A DNA stretch of 64,000 nt from Thermoanaerobaculia bacterium (GCA_022823665.1 JAJEHN010000009.1:62001-126000); one strand, 5' to 3'; shown: positions 18,060 to 28,012, counted from the stretch's first letter. The notes: generated from the sequence alone by a model not told the origin. A program made the numbers and translations.

Positions 18060-20341
18060 CGCTCCAGCCCGGCCAGAAGGCGCGCCAGTCCGGCGCGCAC
18101 TCTCTCTGTCTCCGCGCCGCTCAGGTATGGCGCGAGGACCTCGAGGTCTTCGGGGCCGGGCTCTTCGACCGCTCCGGCCGCCAGCGCCCGCAGAGCCCGC
18201 ACCTGACGCTCGCCGAGGCGGATCAGGGCCGGCCGAACCTCGTCCAGCTCCAACGTCGGCTCGACGGCTGGCGTGCGGCGCTGCACCGCCTTGGCCAGGT
18301 CGATCTGTAGCGCGAACCACTCGCGTACCGGCGCCGGGTCGAGCCCGAACTCGGCCGCCGTCCGCCCGGCCGCCTCCAGCACGATCCGTTCGCGTTCCGG
18401 ATCCTCGATCGGCACACCGCGCGCCGCCTTCCAGACCGCGATCGGCGGCATGAAGGCGAGCCGGCGGGCCACGAGATCGAGCAGATGATCCAGTTCGTCG
18501 CGGCCCTGGCCACGGCCGAACCACTCCTCGCGCCGGCCTTCCAGCCAGCCCTCGTTGCGCTGGATCCAGCGGTCGATCGCGGGTCCGAGTTCGTCGGAGC
18601 GCCCGGGAGCGACCCAGAAGACCTTCCGGTCGACCGGCGCTTCGCAGCGACGCCACCAGCCGTCGCGTCCGAAGTGCTCGACCTCGAACGAATCGGTGAC
18701 GAAGGCGTCGACCTCGCCGCGTTCCAGGCGGCCGGGGAGAGACAGGTTGTCGTCCACGGCGACGATCCGGGTGGCGCCGCCGCCGAAGCGCTCCCGCGTC
18801 CAGCGCTCCAGGATGCCGCCGCGGTTCACCGCCACCTGGGCAAGCGGCGAGGGCGCGTTCGCCGCCGAGACGACGCACGGACCGCCGGACGCGACCGCCC
18901 GGCTCATCCATCCTGCGGCCGCGCGGCCGGGACGCCAGGTCACGCCGCTCATCGCCACGTCGAACTCGTCCGCCGCGACCGCACCGGCCAGGTCCGGCCA
19001 GTCGAAGGGGACGAACGCGAGGTCGTAGCCGAGATCCCGCGCGAGGCGCCCGGCAACCTCGACGGCGAAGCCGCCGCGGCTCGCGGAACCATCGGCCGTC
19101 ACGTCCCCGACGGTCGAGAACGGCGGATAGTCGCCGCTGGTCCCCACCCGGAGCACGGGCTTCGGAGGCACGCCGGCCGGCGCCGCCGCGGAGGCCTCGT
19201 CGAGCTCCGGCGCCGTGAAACGCACCGAAGCGACCCAGGGCTCCTCCCCCGGCGTGAAGTGGCCGTAGGTCGTCGTTACGAAGGTGCCGTCCGGCAACAG
19301 TTCGAGGCCCGGGTACGCCGTGTCCGCGGCGTACCTGTTGTCCATCAGGCGCACGCGCGCTTCGCCGGCCCAGGGCGCGCGGCTGCCCCGGCGGAGATCC
19401 TCATAGCGGCCGAGCCAGCCCACCCAGTCGCCTCGCCAGGGACTGGACGGTGCCTGGTCACGGAAGGTCACGAACAGGCGGCCATCCGGCGTGTATCGGC
19501 CGACGTGCCGGTCGCCGGTCAGCGAGGACGGCAACTCGATCGGCCGGCTCCAGGTGCGGCCCTCGTCGGGCGAAAAGATGACGAAGGAGTTGAATCGGCG
19601 GCTGTTCTCCCGCAGCAGCACGGCGATCTCCCGGCCGTCCGGCGACCGGATCAAACCCGGCTCGCAGAGGTGCGCCTCCGGATGCCGGGCGATCACCTCG
19701 GGCTCGGACCAGGTGAGACCGTCGTCGAGCGAGATCGCCTTGTAGACCTTGAACTCCGGTACGAACCCGGGAAGCCGCTCGTAGCGGGACGTCGGCCGGC
19801 GGAAGAACCTTCCGTCGTCGTGGAACAGGGCCATCAGTTCGCCGTCCAGGCTGCGCAGCCGCTCGACCGACGACATCGCGACGACGCCGCCGAAGTGGCC
19901 GATCGGCTCGAGTTCGGTCCAGGTCTCGCCCTCGTCGTCCGAGCGCGCCATCCGCACCGGGTAGAGCCCCGAGAACATGATGAGCCGCCGCCGCCCGTCC
20001 GCGAGGTCGACCGGAAAGACGGTCGGCGTCTCCATCGACGTCGCCCAGCTCGCCGGTGTTGGCAGGCGCTCGCTCCAGGTGAGTCCGCCGTCGCCGCTGC
20101 GCTTCATGACGATCGGGCCGGCGCCGTGGCCCTTCGGGTAGACGGTCAGGATCGAGCGCTCGTCGGACAGCAGCACCGTCGTCGGATGGCCCAGGTACTG
20201 CCCCGGTTCCCGGTCGACTTCGACCTGGCGGTGCGTCTCGGCAGCCCAGTCAACCCAGCGGAGCGACGAGTCGCCGCTCCCACCCCCGCAGCCAAGCGCG
20301 GCAAGTACCGCAAGCGCGGCAAGCACGCGCAAACGGCTCAT
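18056..20341 (-). CDS. Fusion lipoprotein: sialidase-like propeller + cyclohexadienyl dehydratase-like + chorismate mutase-like
   Basis: 761 residues in one uninterrupted frame. Lipobox LAALGCG (Cys18) predicts an envelope lipoprotein. Residues about 30-380 form a sialidase/neuraminidase-like propeller with four Asp-boxes ([10 protein letters not shown] near 82, [10 protein letters not shown] near 134, [10 protein letters not shown] near 204, [10 protein letters not shown] near 257). Residues about 396-610 are a type-3 solute-binding fold starting [13 protein letters not shown], as in PheC. Residues about 613-740 match the secreted AroQ-gamma chorismate mutase helices ([42 protein letters not shown]). 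PheC plus AroQ together would convert chorismate through prephenate to phenylpyruvate outside the cytoplasm. The purpose of the propeller is unknown. Its stop overlaps the end of dehydrogenase copy 2, and the AlkD-like gene overlaps its start by 4 bp. Confidence 0.8.
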   Translation of the reverse strand: MSRLRVLAALAVLAALGCGGGSGDSSLRWVDWAAETHRQVEVDREPGQYLGHPTTVLLSDERSILTVYPKGHGAGPIVMKRSGDGGLTWSERLPTPASWATSMETPTVFPVDLADGRRRLIMFSGLYPVRMARSDDEGETWTELEPIGHFGGVVAMSSVERLRSLDGELMALFHDDGRFFRRPTSRYERLPGFVPEFKVYKAISLDDGLTWSEPEVIARHPEAHLCEPGLIRSPDGREIAVLLRENSRRFNSFVIFSPDEGRTWSRPIELPSSLTGDRHVGRYTPDGRLFVTFRDQAPSSPWRGDWVGWLGRYEDLRRGSRAPWAGEARVRLMDNRYAADTAYPGLELLPDGTFVTTTYGHFTPGEEPWVASVRFTAPELDEASAAAPAGVPPKPVLRVGTSGDYPPFSTVGDVTADGSASRGGFAVEVAGRLARDLGYDLAFVPFDWPDLAGAVAADEFDVAMSGVTWRPGRAAAGWMSRAVASGGPCVVSAANAPSPLAQVAVNRGGILERWTRERFGGGATRIVAVDDNLSLPGRLERGEVDAFVTDSFEVEHFGRDGWWRRCEAPVDRKVFWVAPGRSDELGPAIDRWIQRNEGWLEGRREEWFGRGQGRDELDHLLDLVARRLAFMPPIAVWKAARGVPIEDPERERIVLEAAGRTAAEFGLDPAPVREWFALQIDLAKAVQRRTPAVEPTLELDEVRPALIRLGERQVRALRALAAGAVEEPGPEDLEVLAPYLSGAETERVRAGLARLLAGLER

Positions 20342-21141
20342 GCCCGCCCCACACCGGGTGCGCCGGCGCCCTCGCCGGCATCCGCCGCAGAGCGGCGGCC
20401 TCCGGAAATCGAACGCGCGCCAGCCAGGTTCTTCAGCGCCTCGCGCCGACTCAACGGACTCAGCCGCTCCTCGTGCGCCCGCACGAACCGCCGCACTTCA
20501 TCCGCATCGTGCCAGGCCAGGTCGCGCAGAGCCCAGCCGATCGCCTTGCGAATGAAGAACTCGCCGCCGAAGCGCGACTCCAGCAGGTTCTCGCCGATCG
20601 TGGCCTGCAGAAGGTCCAGATCCGTAGAGCCCTTGCGACCGAGCTGGCAGATCATCGACGCCCGCCGCTTCCACATGTCCGGGCACCGGCTCCAGACCCT
20701 CATGCGCTTCGCCATCGTCTTCGGATACCGCTCGACGAGTTCCCGCAGCCGGTGGCTCGCCACCGCGTCGACGTAGTCCCACCATGCGCCGGTGACGATC
20801 ATCTCCTCGAAGACGGGCAGCGCCTTCATCGTCCGAATCGGCTGGTAGGCGCGGTAACCGCTCAGGTCGATCGCCGCATGCCGTTCCTCGCGCCGGCCGG
20901 CCGTCCGCCAGAGCGCCAGAACCGTCGAGCGCCACTCCTCGAAGCCGTCCAACGGATGACGGCGGAACGCCGCCCGCCCGATCTTCCGCAACTCGGGCGT
21001 CTTCACCCCCCAGAAGGGCATCTCCGACTTCATGTACGCCTGCTGCCCCTTCGCCCGCTCGGGTTCTCCGGCGGCCTTCAACTCGCGCCGCAGTTCCAGA
21101 ATCAGCTTCCGGCCCGCCGGCGGGGGCCGCAGTTCAGACAT
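20338..21141 (-). CDS. DNA alkylation repair protein, AlkD-like
   Basis: 267 residues from the ATG at 21139-21141 ([10 protein letters not shown]). All-helical HEAT-like glycosylase of the AlkD/DUF1061 type: [14 protein letters not shown] near the N-terminus, the [13 protein letters not shown] motif with the Trp/Asp pair used to bind and excise alkylated bases, and [16 protein letters not shown] near the C-terminus. It should remove N3- or N7-alkylpurines in the cytoplasm. The stop overlaps the start of the fusion lipoprotein gene. The last residues ([12 protein letters not shown]) are encoded by a degenerate palindromic repeat at 20356-20382 and are not part of the conserved fold. Confidence 0.88.
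   Translation of the reverse strand: MSELRPPPAGRKLILELRRELKAAGEPERAKGQQAYMKSEMPFWGVKTPELRKIGRAAFRRHPLDGFEEWRSTVLALWRTAGRREERHAAIDLSGYRAYQPIRTMKALPVFEEMIVTGAWWDYVDAVASHRLRELVERYPKTMAKRMRVWSRCPDMWKRRASMICQLGRKGSTDLDLLQATIGENLLESRFGGEFFIRKAIGWALRDLAWHDADEVRRFVRAHEERLSPLSRREALKNLAGARSISGGRRSAADAGEGAGAPGVGRA
20356..20382. repeat. Degenerate family A palindromic repeat, in the AlkD-like gene tail
   Basis: The outer parts GTGCGCCGGC and GCCGGCATC match the family A copies at 22994 and 29286; the central loop differs (GCCCTC instead of CTTCTG or CTTCCG). On the minus strand it encodes [11 protein letters not shown], close to [11 protein letters not shown] encoded by the copy at 22936. It therefore looks like an old insertion that supplied the C-terminus of the protein. 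Confidence 0.55.
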
Positions 21142-21186
21142 TCGCGCGAATGTAGCAGCGACGCCGGGCGGGCTATCCTCGAAGCT

Positions 21187-23718
21187 GTGCCGCACGCCGC
21201 CTGGATCGCAGGGGGCTTCATCGTCGCCCTGCTGACCGTGTCGAACGCCCCCTCCCTCGCCGTCCCGCCTCCCGGCGCCGGAGAACGTTCGCCGGAACTC
21301 CAGGCCCGGCTGGAGGCGGCGCTGGGGGCCCTGCCGGCCGGCTACGAGCCCCGCACCGAGCACCTGGATCCGGACGGCCGGCCGCTGTTCCTGAATCGCC
21401 TTATCCTCGAAACCTCGCCCTATCTCCGGCAGCACGCGCACAACCCGGTCGACTGGTTCCCCTGGGGCGAAGAGGCCTTCGAGCGGGCGCGGGCGGAGGA
21501 CAAGCCCGTCTTCCTGTCGATCGGCTACTCCACCTGCCACTGGTGCCACGTGATGGAGCGGGAGAGCTTCGACAACGTCGAGGTCGCGCGGCTGATGAAC
21601 GAGCTGTTCATCTGCATCAAGGTCGATCGCGAGCAGCGGCCGGACATCGACGACATCTACATGACCGCGGTCCAGGTGACCCAGCAGCGGGGCGGCTGGC
21701 CGATGTCGAGCTTCCTGCTGCCCGATCGCCGGCCGTTCTTCGGCGCGACCTACTTTCCGCCGCAACAGTTCGTCAACCTGATGCGCCAGGTCGACACGGC
21801 CTGGCGCGAGCGGCGTGCGGACCTCGAAGCCAGCGCTGCCCAGATCACGGACCTCGTTCGGCAGATCACGGCGGCCCGCGGCGCGGCGAAGGACCTGGGG
21901 CGCCCGGTGATCAGCGAAGCGGTACAGGGCCTCGTCGCCAGCACGGACCGGATCCACGGCGGCTTCGGCGGCGCTCCCAAGTTCCCCAACGAAACGAACC
22001 TGCTGCTGCTGCTCGAGGAGGCGCTTCGCACCGGCGACAGGGGACCGCTGGACGCCGCGCTGGTCACGCTGCGCGCCATGGCCCGCGGCGGCATCCACGA
22101 CCAGGTAGGCGGCGGCTTCCACCGCTACTCGGTGGACGGGCACTGGCTCGTGCCCCACTTCGAGAAGATGCTCTACAACCAGGCCCACCTGCTCCGTGCC
22201 TACGCCCTCGCCTACCGCCTGACCGGCGACCCGCTGCTGGCCCGTGTGGCCCGCCAGACCGCCGACTACGTGCTGCGCGACATGACCTCGCCCGAGGGCG
22301 CCTTCTACTCCGCCACCGACGCCGACAGCGAGGCGGAAGACGGCGAATCGGTCGAGGGCGAGTTCTTCGTCTGGACGAAGGACCAGCTTCGCGACGCGCT
22401 GCCGCCCGACGACGCCGAACTGACGATCCGGCTCTTCAGCGTCACCGACACGGGGAACTTCGAGCACCGGAACATCCTCTTCCTCGACCGGCCGCTCAAC
22501 GAGAGCGCTTCCGATCTGGGCATGCCGCTCGATGATCTCCTGGCCCGCCTCGACGCCATTCGCGAGCGCCTCTACCCGGTCCGCGAGGAACGGCCGCACC
22601 CCCTGCGCGACGACAAGATCCTGACTTCCTGGAACGGCATGATGATCCGCGCCCTGGCCGAGGCGGCGGATGCACTTGGCGAGCCGGCCCACGCCGACGC
22701 CGCGGCGCGATCAGCAGAGTTCCTGTGGCGCCACAACCGCCGCGACGACGGCGGTCTCTGGCGCATCTGGCTCGACGGCGAGGCCTCGACTCCCGGTCTG
22801 GTCCAGGACTACGCCCACCTGGTGCATGCGTTCGTCGCGCTCCATGACGTGACCTCCGACCGAAAGTGGCTCGAACGGTCCGCGACGGTCGCGGCGGAGA
22901 TGGTCGAACGCTTCTGGGATCCCAGTCCTGCTCCGGATGCCGGCCGGAAGGCCGGCGCACCGGCAGTGGGAGAACCCTCCGAGCGCGGTTTGTCGGTGCG
23001 CCGGCCTTCCGGCCGGCATCCGGCTGGCCTCGGCAGCGGCTTCTTCGTCGCCGAGCGCGAGAAGGCCAACCTGCTGATCGCCCAGCCGAAGAGCCCGACC
23101 GACGGCGCCGTCCCCTCCGGCAACTCCGTGGCCGTCCGCGCGCTGGCCGAACTCGGCCGCCGCACCGGCGACCGGAACGCCACCGACCGCGCCCTCGCCA
23201 CCGTCGCCGCCTTTGCCGCGAACATCGAACGCATGCCGGCCGCCTACACCTACATGCTGACCGGCCTCGCCGTGGCGCTCGACGGCGACGCCGGCCCCCG
23301 AGCCACCGCCGGCAACGGCGCAGTGGTCGCCGCCGCCAGCCTGAGTCCCGCCAACGACGCCGGCGAGCACGAAGTCAGCCTCGACCTTGTGATCAGGGAC
23401 GGATGGCATCTCAACGGCCCCGAACCCCTCCAGGAAGACCTGATCGGCACCACAGTCGAAGGCGCGGGCAGCCGCTTCAAGGTCACCAACCTTCGCTACC
23501 CGGAACCCCGGCGAACGCAGGTCAGCACCCAGTCCGGCGACGTTCTGATCTACGAAGGCCGGAGGCGCATCTCGTTCCGAGTCCGACCCTCCCCGCCGAC
23601 CGAACCACACCCCGTCTCGATCCCGGTCTCCCTCCAACTTCAGGCCTGCGACGACCGTCTTTGCCTGCTTCCCGAGATGGTCGTCCTGGAACTGCCTCTG
23701 GGTGCGCGGGTCTTCTGA
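21187..23718 (+). CDS. DUF255 thioredoxin-like (YyaL/SPATA20-type) protein with C-terminal DsbD-alpha-like domain
   Basis: 843 residues from a GTG at 21187 that opens a signal peptide ([14 protein letters not shown]). Residues about 65-225 are the DUF255 thioredoxin-like domain: [17 protein letters not shown], then [12 protein letters not shown] with the CxxC redox pair and the [15 protein letters not shown] segment. The middle is the alpha/alpha-toroid part with [13 protein letters not shown] and [16 protein letters not shown]. The last ~110 residues resemble the N-terminal domain of DsbD, with a Cys pair in [11 protein letters not shown], an unusual addition. About 29 residues (near 584-612) between FWD and GSGFF are encoded by a palindromic repeat pair, and the last residues (LGARVF and the stop) lie inside a second repeat. 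Probable periplasmic thiol/redox role, exact reaction unknown. Confidence 0.85.
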   Translation: MPHAAWIAGGFIVALLTVSNAPSLAVPPPGAGERSPELQARLEAALGALPAGYEPRTEHLDPDGRPLFLNRLILETSPYLRQHAHNPVDWFPWGEEAFERARAEDKPVFLSIGYSTCHWCHVMERESFDNVEVARLMNELFICIKVDREQRPDIDDIYMTAVQVTQQRGGWPMSSFLLPDRRPFFGATYFPPQQFVNLMRQVDTAWRERRADLEASAAQITDLVRQITAARGAAKDLGRPVISEAVQGLVASTDRIHGGFGGAPKFPNETNLLLLLEEALRTGDRGPLDAALVTLRAMARGGIHDQVGGGFHRYSVDGHWLVPHFEKMLYNQAHLLRAYALAYRLTGDPLLARVARQTADYVLRDMTSPEGAFYSATDADSEAEDGESVEGEFFVWTKDQLRDALPPDDAELTIRLFSVTDTGNFEHRNILFLDRPLNESASDLGMPLDDLLARLDAIRERLYPVREERPHPLRDDKILTSWNGMMIRALAEAADALGEPAHADAAARSAEFLWRHNRRDDGGLWRIWLDGEASTPGLVQDYAHLVHAFVALHDVTSDRKWLERSATVAAEMVERFWDPSPAPDAGRKAGAPAVGEPSERGLSVRRPSGRHPAGLGSGFFVAEREKANLLIAQPKSPTDGAVPSGNSVAVRALAELGRRTGDRNATDRALATVAAFAANIERMPAAYTYMLTGLAVALDGDAGPRATAGNGAVVAAASLSPANDAGEHEVSLDLVIRDGWHLNGPEPLQEDLIGTTVEGAGSRFKVTNLRYPEPRRTQVSTQSGDVLIYEGRRRISFRVRPSPPTEPHPVSIPVSLQLQACDDRLCLLPEMVVLELPLGARVF
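22936..23020. repeat. Family A palindromic repeat pair inside the DUF255 gene
   Basis: Left arm 22936-22962 and right arm 22994-23020 are perfect 27-bp reverse complements, 31 bp apart. Each arm is itself a near-palindrome around GCCGGCCTTCCGGCCGGC. The segment is translated in frame and keeps the reading frame of the surrounding gene. Related single copies are at 29286-29312, 30562-30588 and (degenerate) 20356-20382. Confidence 0.85.
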
Positions 23719-23841
23719 CCCGCCCTCGGGCGTAGCCGCGAAGCGGCGCAGCCCGAAGAGAGCAGCCGCCGGCCAAGGGCCGGCGACGATACTGAAAGCC
23801 GCCTGCGGCGGCAGCGGGTCAGAAGACCCGCGCACCCAGAG
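23696..23841. repeat. Family B inverted-repeat element between convergent genes
   Basis: A 146-bp element bounded by perfect 28-bp inverted repeats (23696-23723 and 23814-23841; core GGGTCTTCTGACCC). The interior holds three more hairpins: TCGGGC/GCCCGA with an inner stem, GCCGGCC-AAG-GGCCGGC, and GCCGCC-TGC-GGCGGC. The DUF255 stop codon lies inside the left arm, and the PQQ-propeller gene's stop abuts the right arm. It could act as a bidirectional terminator and is probably a mobile or BIME-like repeat, because a related copy occurs at 33592. Confidence 0.85.
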
Positions 23842-25203
23842 CTACGGCGACGCGATGCAGTACAGGTTCCCGCGGCCGCGCAGGTAGATCTCGTCGCCGA
23901 CGATGGCGGGCGACGCGTCGAAGCGGTCGTCCAGTTCGTTCTCGGCCAGTACCTCGAAGGTCGGACCCGCCTTCGCGACCAGGAACTCACCGTCGCGGCT
24001 GGCGAAGTAGACGCGGTCACCGACTCCCACCGGCGACGCGTAGACGTTGCGGACCGCGCCAAGCCGCTGGTTCGCATAGAGCGCTTCGCCGCTGGCCGCG
24101 TCGAACGCCGACAGAATCCCGCTGTTCGACTTGGTGAAGTAGATGACGCCGTCATGCAGCAGCGGCGAGGGCACATAGGGAGTGTCCCGGTCCACCGACC
24201 ACACGACGTTCTCCGTGCCGGTGATGTCGCCCTCGGCGCCGTCGAGCCGCACCGCCAGCAGCTTGCTGCCGCGGAAACCGCTGGTCAGGTAAACGACGCC
24301 GTCCGAGTAGACCGGCGAAGGGATCGCGTTCAGAGTCATGCCGGTCGCCTGCCAGATCGGTTCGCCGGTGTCCGCGTCATAGGTGCGGACCCGGTTCGTC
24401 GCGCTGGTGATGACCTGCGTCCGGCCGCCGTGCTCGACGACCAACGGCGTCGTCCAGGCGGTCATCTCGTCGCGGTCGCGACGCCAGATCTCCTGCCCCG
24501 TCTTCTTGTCGAGGGCGACCATGAAGGAGTCGTCCTCATGATCCCAGATGACGAACACGCGGTCGCCATGAAGCGCCGGCGAGCTTCCCTCGCCGAAGCC
24601 GAGCCGGGTTCTCATGTCGCCGAAGTCCCGGCGCCAGAGTTCGGTCCCGTCGAGATCGAAGGCGTAGAGGCCCTGAGAACCGAAGAAGGCGATCAGCACC
24701 TCGCCGTCCGTGACCGGCGAGCCGGAAGCCCAGGTGCCGTCGGGATGGGTGCCGCCGGACGGCGCTTCCGTGCGCACGGTCCGCTTCCACACCGTCGACC
24801 CGTCCGCGCGATCAAGGGCGTGGACCTCGTAGCTCAGGACCTGGTCCGGCGGGATGCCGTCACGCCTGCCGGCCGGCGGCGCATCTCCGACCTTCTCGCC
24901 GGTCGGCACAGCCGTCGTCAGGAACAGCCGGTCGCCCCACACGATGGGCGACGACAGGCCGAGACCCGGCACCGCCTTCTTCCAGCGGACGTTCTTCGTC
25001 TCGGACCACTCGATCGGCGGATCGCCGCCCGGCGCCGACCCGGTCCGGCTCGGCCCGCGCCATGCCGGCCAGCCGCCTTCCACGTCCGAACTCGCGGCCG
25101 GCGCCGCCATGGCGACGCCCGCGGTCAGGACCAGTGCCGCCGTCAGCGCGACCCGCTCCGAACGCAGCGAACGCAGCAGTCCATCCAGACGTACAACCCG
25201 CAC
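23842..25203 (-). CDS. PQQ-like beta-propeller protein
   Basis: 453 residues with a signal peptide (LTAALVLTAGVAMAAPAA). The mature part begins GGWPAWRGPSRTG, then carries repeated propeller strands such as LSSPIVWGDRLFLTT, GSTVWKRTVRTEAP, GTELWRRDFG, GQEIWRRDRDE and GEPIWQATG, typical of the PQQ/BamB-like eight-bladed fold. It lacks the extra domains of quinoprotein alcohol dehydrogenases and no haem motif is present, so cofactor binding and catalysis are doubtful; many such proteins are structural or binding propellers. It follows the MBL-fold gene by 10 bp on the same strand, suggesting co-transcription. Confidence 0.85.
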   Translation of the reverse strand: MRVVRLDGLLRSLRSERVALTAALVLTAGVAMAAPAASSDVEGGWPAWRGPSRTGSAPGGDPPIEWSETKNVRWKKAVPGLGLSSPIVWGDRLFLTTAVPTGEKVGDAPPAGRRDGIPPDQVLSYEVHALDRADGSTVWKRTVRTEAPSGGTHPDGTWASGSPVTDGEVLIAFFGSQGLYAFDLDGTELWRRDFGDMRTRLGFGEGSSPALHGDRVFVIWDHEDDSFMVALDKKTGQEIWRRDRDEMTAWTTPLVVEHGGRTQVITSATNRVRTYDADTGEPIWQATGMTLNAIPSPVYSDGVVYLTSGFRGSKLLAVRLDGAEGDITGTENVVWSVDRDTPYVPSPLLHDGVIYFTKSNSGILSAFDAASGEALYANQRLGAVRNVYASPVGVGDRVYFASRDGEFLVAKAGPTFEVLAENELDDRFDASPAIVGDEIYLRGRGNLYCIASP

Positions 25204-25213
25204 GGCGACCCTC

Positions 25214-26107
25214 CTACAGGCTCTCGAAGATGGACGTGATGAAGACCGACTCGTTGATGAAGCCGGAACCCCAGCCCTTCCACTCCTCGGGAAGGCCGGC
25301 TGCCTGGATCTCCTCGACCGACTTGCCGGCGTCCTTGCCCGCCTTCACCGTCGCCACGCATTCCGTGAGCATCCGGTGGTACGTCTTCAGATCGTCCACG
25401 GAAGACAGGGGGCCGTGGCCGGGGATCACCTTCGCGTCGGCCGGCAGGTGTTCCAGCACCTCGCCGATGCTGTCCCTGAGGCCGACCGCGTTGCCGCCGT
25501 TGCCGGTATCCACGAAGGGGAAGCGTCCGGCGAAGAACTGGTCGCCAAGGTGAACGACGTTCGAGTCGGTGAAGTAGATGTAGCTGTCGCCGTCCGTGTG
25601 GCCGTCGGTCAGGTGGCCGATCATGATCTCTTCGCCGTTGAAGTGGATCGACACCCCGTCGTCGTAGGTCACCACCGGCAGGGCCTCCTTCGGCGCCGGC
25701 TCGGCCGGCCGGCCGCGCACGCCGGCGCCTTCCGCCAGGCGCTTGCGCACGTTCGTGTGCGCGACGATCAGCGCCTCCTTGCCGAAGATCGCGTTGCCGC
25801 CCGTGTGGTCGAAGTGGAAGTGGGTGTTGACGACGAACTCGAGGTCGCCGGGCGAGATCGCCGCGAGCGCCGCCCGGATCTTGTCGGCCAGCGGCGCGAA
25901 CTGATCGTCCACGATCAGGATGCCGTCCTCGCCGGCCGAAACGCCGATGTTGCCGCCGGCGCCGGTCAGCATGTGGACGGCGCCGGAAACGTGCTCGCCC
26001 GTCACCTCGACGGCCGAGAAGTCCTGCTGGGCGGCAGCGGGTACGGAAAGGAGAACGGCCGCGGCGGCCAGGGCCAGGAAACGGGAACGAAGCGTCATGC
26101 GAGCCAT
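25214..26107 (-). CDS. MBL-fold metallo-hydrolase, secreted
   Basis: 297 residues with a signal peptide (FLALAAAAVLLSVPAAAQ). The metallo-beta-lactamase zinc motif is complete: NTHFHFDHTGG (HxHxDH), a further Asp in VVHLGDQFFAG and the last His in VIPGHGPLSSV. This form is found in secreted hydrolases of broad type (lactonases, thioesterases, class B-like enzymes), and the substrate cannot be named. It is first in a two-gene operon with the PQQ-propeller protein. The start has two possible Met codons (MARM); the first is used. Confidence 0.88.
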   Translation of the reverse strand: MARMTLRSRFLALAAAAVLLSVPAAAQQDFSAVEVTGEHVSGAVHMLTGAGGNIGVSAGEDGILIVDDQFAPLADKIRAALAAISPGDLEFVVNTHFHFDHTGGNAIFGKEALIVAHTNVRKRLAEGAGVRGRPAEPAPKEALPVVTYDDGVSIHFNGEEIMIGHLTDGHTDGDSYIYFTDSNVVHLGDQFFAGRFPFVDTGNGGNAVGLRDSIGEVLEHLPADAKVIPGHGPLSSVDDLKTYHRMLTECVATVKAGKDAGKSVEEIQAAGLPEEWKGWGSGFINESVFITSIFESL

Positions 26108-26216
26108 GTGTCTGTCCTCGTGGAGGGAGTGGAAAGTGGAACAGCACCCGGTGACCCGGCGGGTGAACGGGACGGACCCTAACAGCCCACCCTGAACGTA
26201 CCCGCCGGCTTCGCCG

Positions 26217-27059
26217 TCAGTGCGAGAGCGCGTAGAGGACCAGGTTCACGCCGAACGGGTACGACTTCGTCAGCGAGAACCGCTCGAAGAACTCCCGCGA
26301 CTCGCCTTCCCGCTCCCAGCCGTCGGCGATGTCCGTATTGTGGGTCATCGCGACCATCAGCCGGCCGTGCTCGTCGAAGATGCCCCGGAAGTGCGGTTCG
26401 GCGGAGCGCTGGCCCCGTTCCGACGTGTCCGCCCGGCCGGTCATGTTCCAGTACTGAATCGACGGAATCTGCGGCACCTCGTCGACGGTGAAGAACGTGC
26501 TGAAGATGGGGTGATCGAGCGGTATGTCGACGATCGGGTACTCGCCCGGCGGCAGCACCCGGCCGATCTGCCGCGCCCAGCGGTCCCAGGCCTGCGGGCC
26601 CCAGAAGTCGTCGACGTAGAGAAAGCCGCCAGCCAGCAGGTACTTCCTGAGGTTCTCCGCCTCGACGTCGTCGATGCCGATCGTGCCCACGTCCGACATG
26701 AAGAGGAACGGGAACTCGAACAGCCGCGGATCGTCGAGAGTCAGGACCAGATGCTCCGGGTCGCCATAGGCGGTCCGCTGGATCTCGACCGTCGTCAACT
26801 GGGCCAGCCGCGTCATGAAGTTGTACTCGGAGTCGGGGTAGTCCGTGAACCAGCCCTGGCCGAGCCACTCGTCGACGACCTGCCGGTACTGGCCGCGGCA
26901 GAAGACGAAGCCGTCGAGGTACTGGCGGCCTTCCTCGGGGTAGCGGGCGGGCACCGGCCGCCACCACTGAGCCGGCAGCAGGGACGCGAGGAGCAGGGCG
27001 AGCGCGGCCGCGGCCGTGGCCGCCAGCCACCTTCTTCCAGACCCTGCCCTGAACTCCAT
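26217..27059 (-). CDS. DUF4159 domain protein
   Basis: 280 residues. A single N-terminal hydrophobic segment (LAATAAAALALLLASLLPA) acts as a signal peptide or anchor. The rest matches DUF4159: FVFCRGQYRQVVDEW, EYNFMTRLAQLT, FPFLFMSDVGTIGIDD, LRKYLLAGGFLYVDDFWG and DHPIFSTFF, ending with the VNLVLYALSH block. In this family the fold resembles the glutamine-amidotransferase-like region of secreted proteins often encoded near MoxR/BatA genes, but none are here. Biochemical role unknown. Transcribed alone, divergent from the isomerase gene. Confidence 0.85.
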   Translation of the reverse strand: MEFRAGSGRRWLAATAAAALALLLASLLPAQWWRPVPARYPEEGRQYLDGFVFCRGQYRQVVDEWLGQGWFTDYPDSEYNFMTRLAQLTTVEIQRTAYGDPEHLVLTLDDPRLFEFPFLFMSDVGTIGIDDVEAENLRKYLLAGGFLYVDDFWGPQAWDRWARQIGRVLPPGEYPIVDIPLDHPIFSTFFTVDEVPQIPSIQYWNMTGRADTSERGQRSAEPHFRGIFDEHGRLMVAMTHNTDIADGWEREGESREFFERFSLTKSYPFGVNLVLYALSH

Positions 27060-27145
27060 TGGAACGATCGTACCCCGGGGCCGGCGCTAAGATGGAAACC
27101 AGCCTCCCCACCTTCCTCAACGCTGTCCACCCGGAGACCCTTCCG

Positions 27146-28012
27146 ATGCACACAGAGTCCCTCTCCCGCCGAACCCTGATCGCCGGCGCCGCTTCGGTCG
27201 CCGCCGCGGCTGCCGCGCCCGGAGCCCTCGCTGCCCAGCAGGAGCGGGTCATCAGGAACGGGAGGATCCGCCAATCCGTCTGCCAGTGGTGCTACGGCCG
27301 GATCCCGCTTGAGGAGCTTGCGGCCGCCGCCCGCGCGATGGGCCTCGAGTCGATCGAGATTCTGGGCCCCGAGGCCTTCCCGACCCTGCAGGAACACGGC
27401 CTCTCCTGCGCCATGACGAACAGCCACGGCATCACCAAGGGCATCAACGACCCGGCCAACCACGAGGCCTGCCTGGAGGCGATCACGGCCGCCATCGACG
27501 CCACCGCCGAGGCGGGTTTCCCCAACGTGATCACGTTCTCGGGCAACCGCGAGGGCATGCCCGACAGCGAGGGTCTGGAGAACTGCGTCACGGCCCTGAA
27601 GCAGGTCGTCGGCCACGCCGAACAGAACGGGGTCACGATCTGCATGGAGCTGCTGAACTCCAAGGTCAACCATGCCGACTACATGGCGGACAACATGCCC
27701 TGGCTGGTCGAACTCGTGGACCGGGTCGCCTCCGACCGCTTCAAGATCCTCTACGACATCTACCACGCGCAGATCATGGAAGGCGACGTGATCCGGACGA
27801 TCCGCGACCACCACGAGCACATCGGCCACTACCACACCGCCGGCAACCCGGGCCGCAACGAGCTGGACGAGGACCAGGAGTTGTACTACCCGGCGATCAT
27901 GCGCGCGATCCTCGAGACCGGCTACACGGGCATCGTGGGCCAGGAATTCATCCCCAAGGGCGAGGACAAGCTGGCCGCGCTAGCTCACGGCGTGCGCGTC
28001 TGCGACGTCTGA
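27146..28012 (+). CDS. Hydroxypyruvate isomerase-like TIM-barrel protein, Tat-exported
   Basis: 288 residues from the ATG at 27146. The N-terminus carries a twin-arginine motif (SRRTLIAGAASVAAAAAA), so the folded protein is probably exported to the periplasm. The sugar phosphate isomerase/epimerase (AP endonuclease 2) fold shows its metal ligands: Glu in CMELLNSKVNH, Asp/His in LYDIYHAQIM, His in IGHYHTAGNPGRNE and Glu in GQEFIPKGE. The GNPGRNE box is typical of hydroxypyruvate isomerase. The Tat-exported form is common in Acidobacteriota and Planctomycetota relatives, whose substrates are mostly unknown. It overlaps convergently the MFS gene by 28 bp. Confidence 0.87.
   Translation: MHTESLSRRTLIAGAASVAAAAAAPGALAAQQERVIRNGRIRQSVCQWCYGRIPLEELAAAARAMGLESIEILGPEAFPTLQEHGLSCAMTNSHGITKGINDPANHEACLEAITAAIDATAEAGFPNVITFSGNREGMPDSEGLENCVTALKQVVGHAEQNGVTICMELLNSKVNHADYMADNMPWLVELVDRVASDRFKILYDIYHAQIMEGDVIRTIRDHHEHIGHYHTAGNPGRNELDEDQELYYPAIMRAILETGYTGIVGQEFIPKGEDKLAALAHGVRVCDV

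Noticed and set aside
24154..25239. 361-codon plus-strand frame opposite the PQQ-propeller gene
   Set aside because: Antisense shadow; the minus strand has a signal peptide and propeller repeats.
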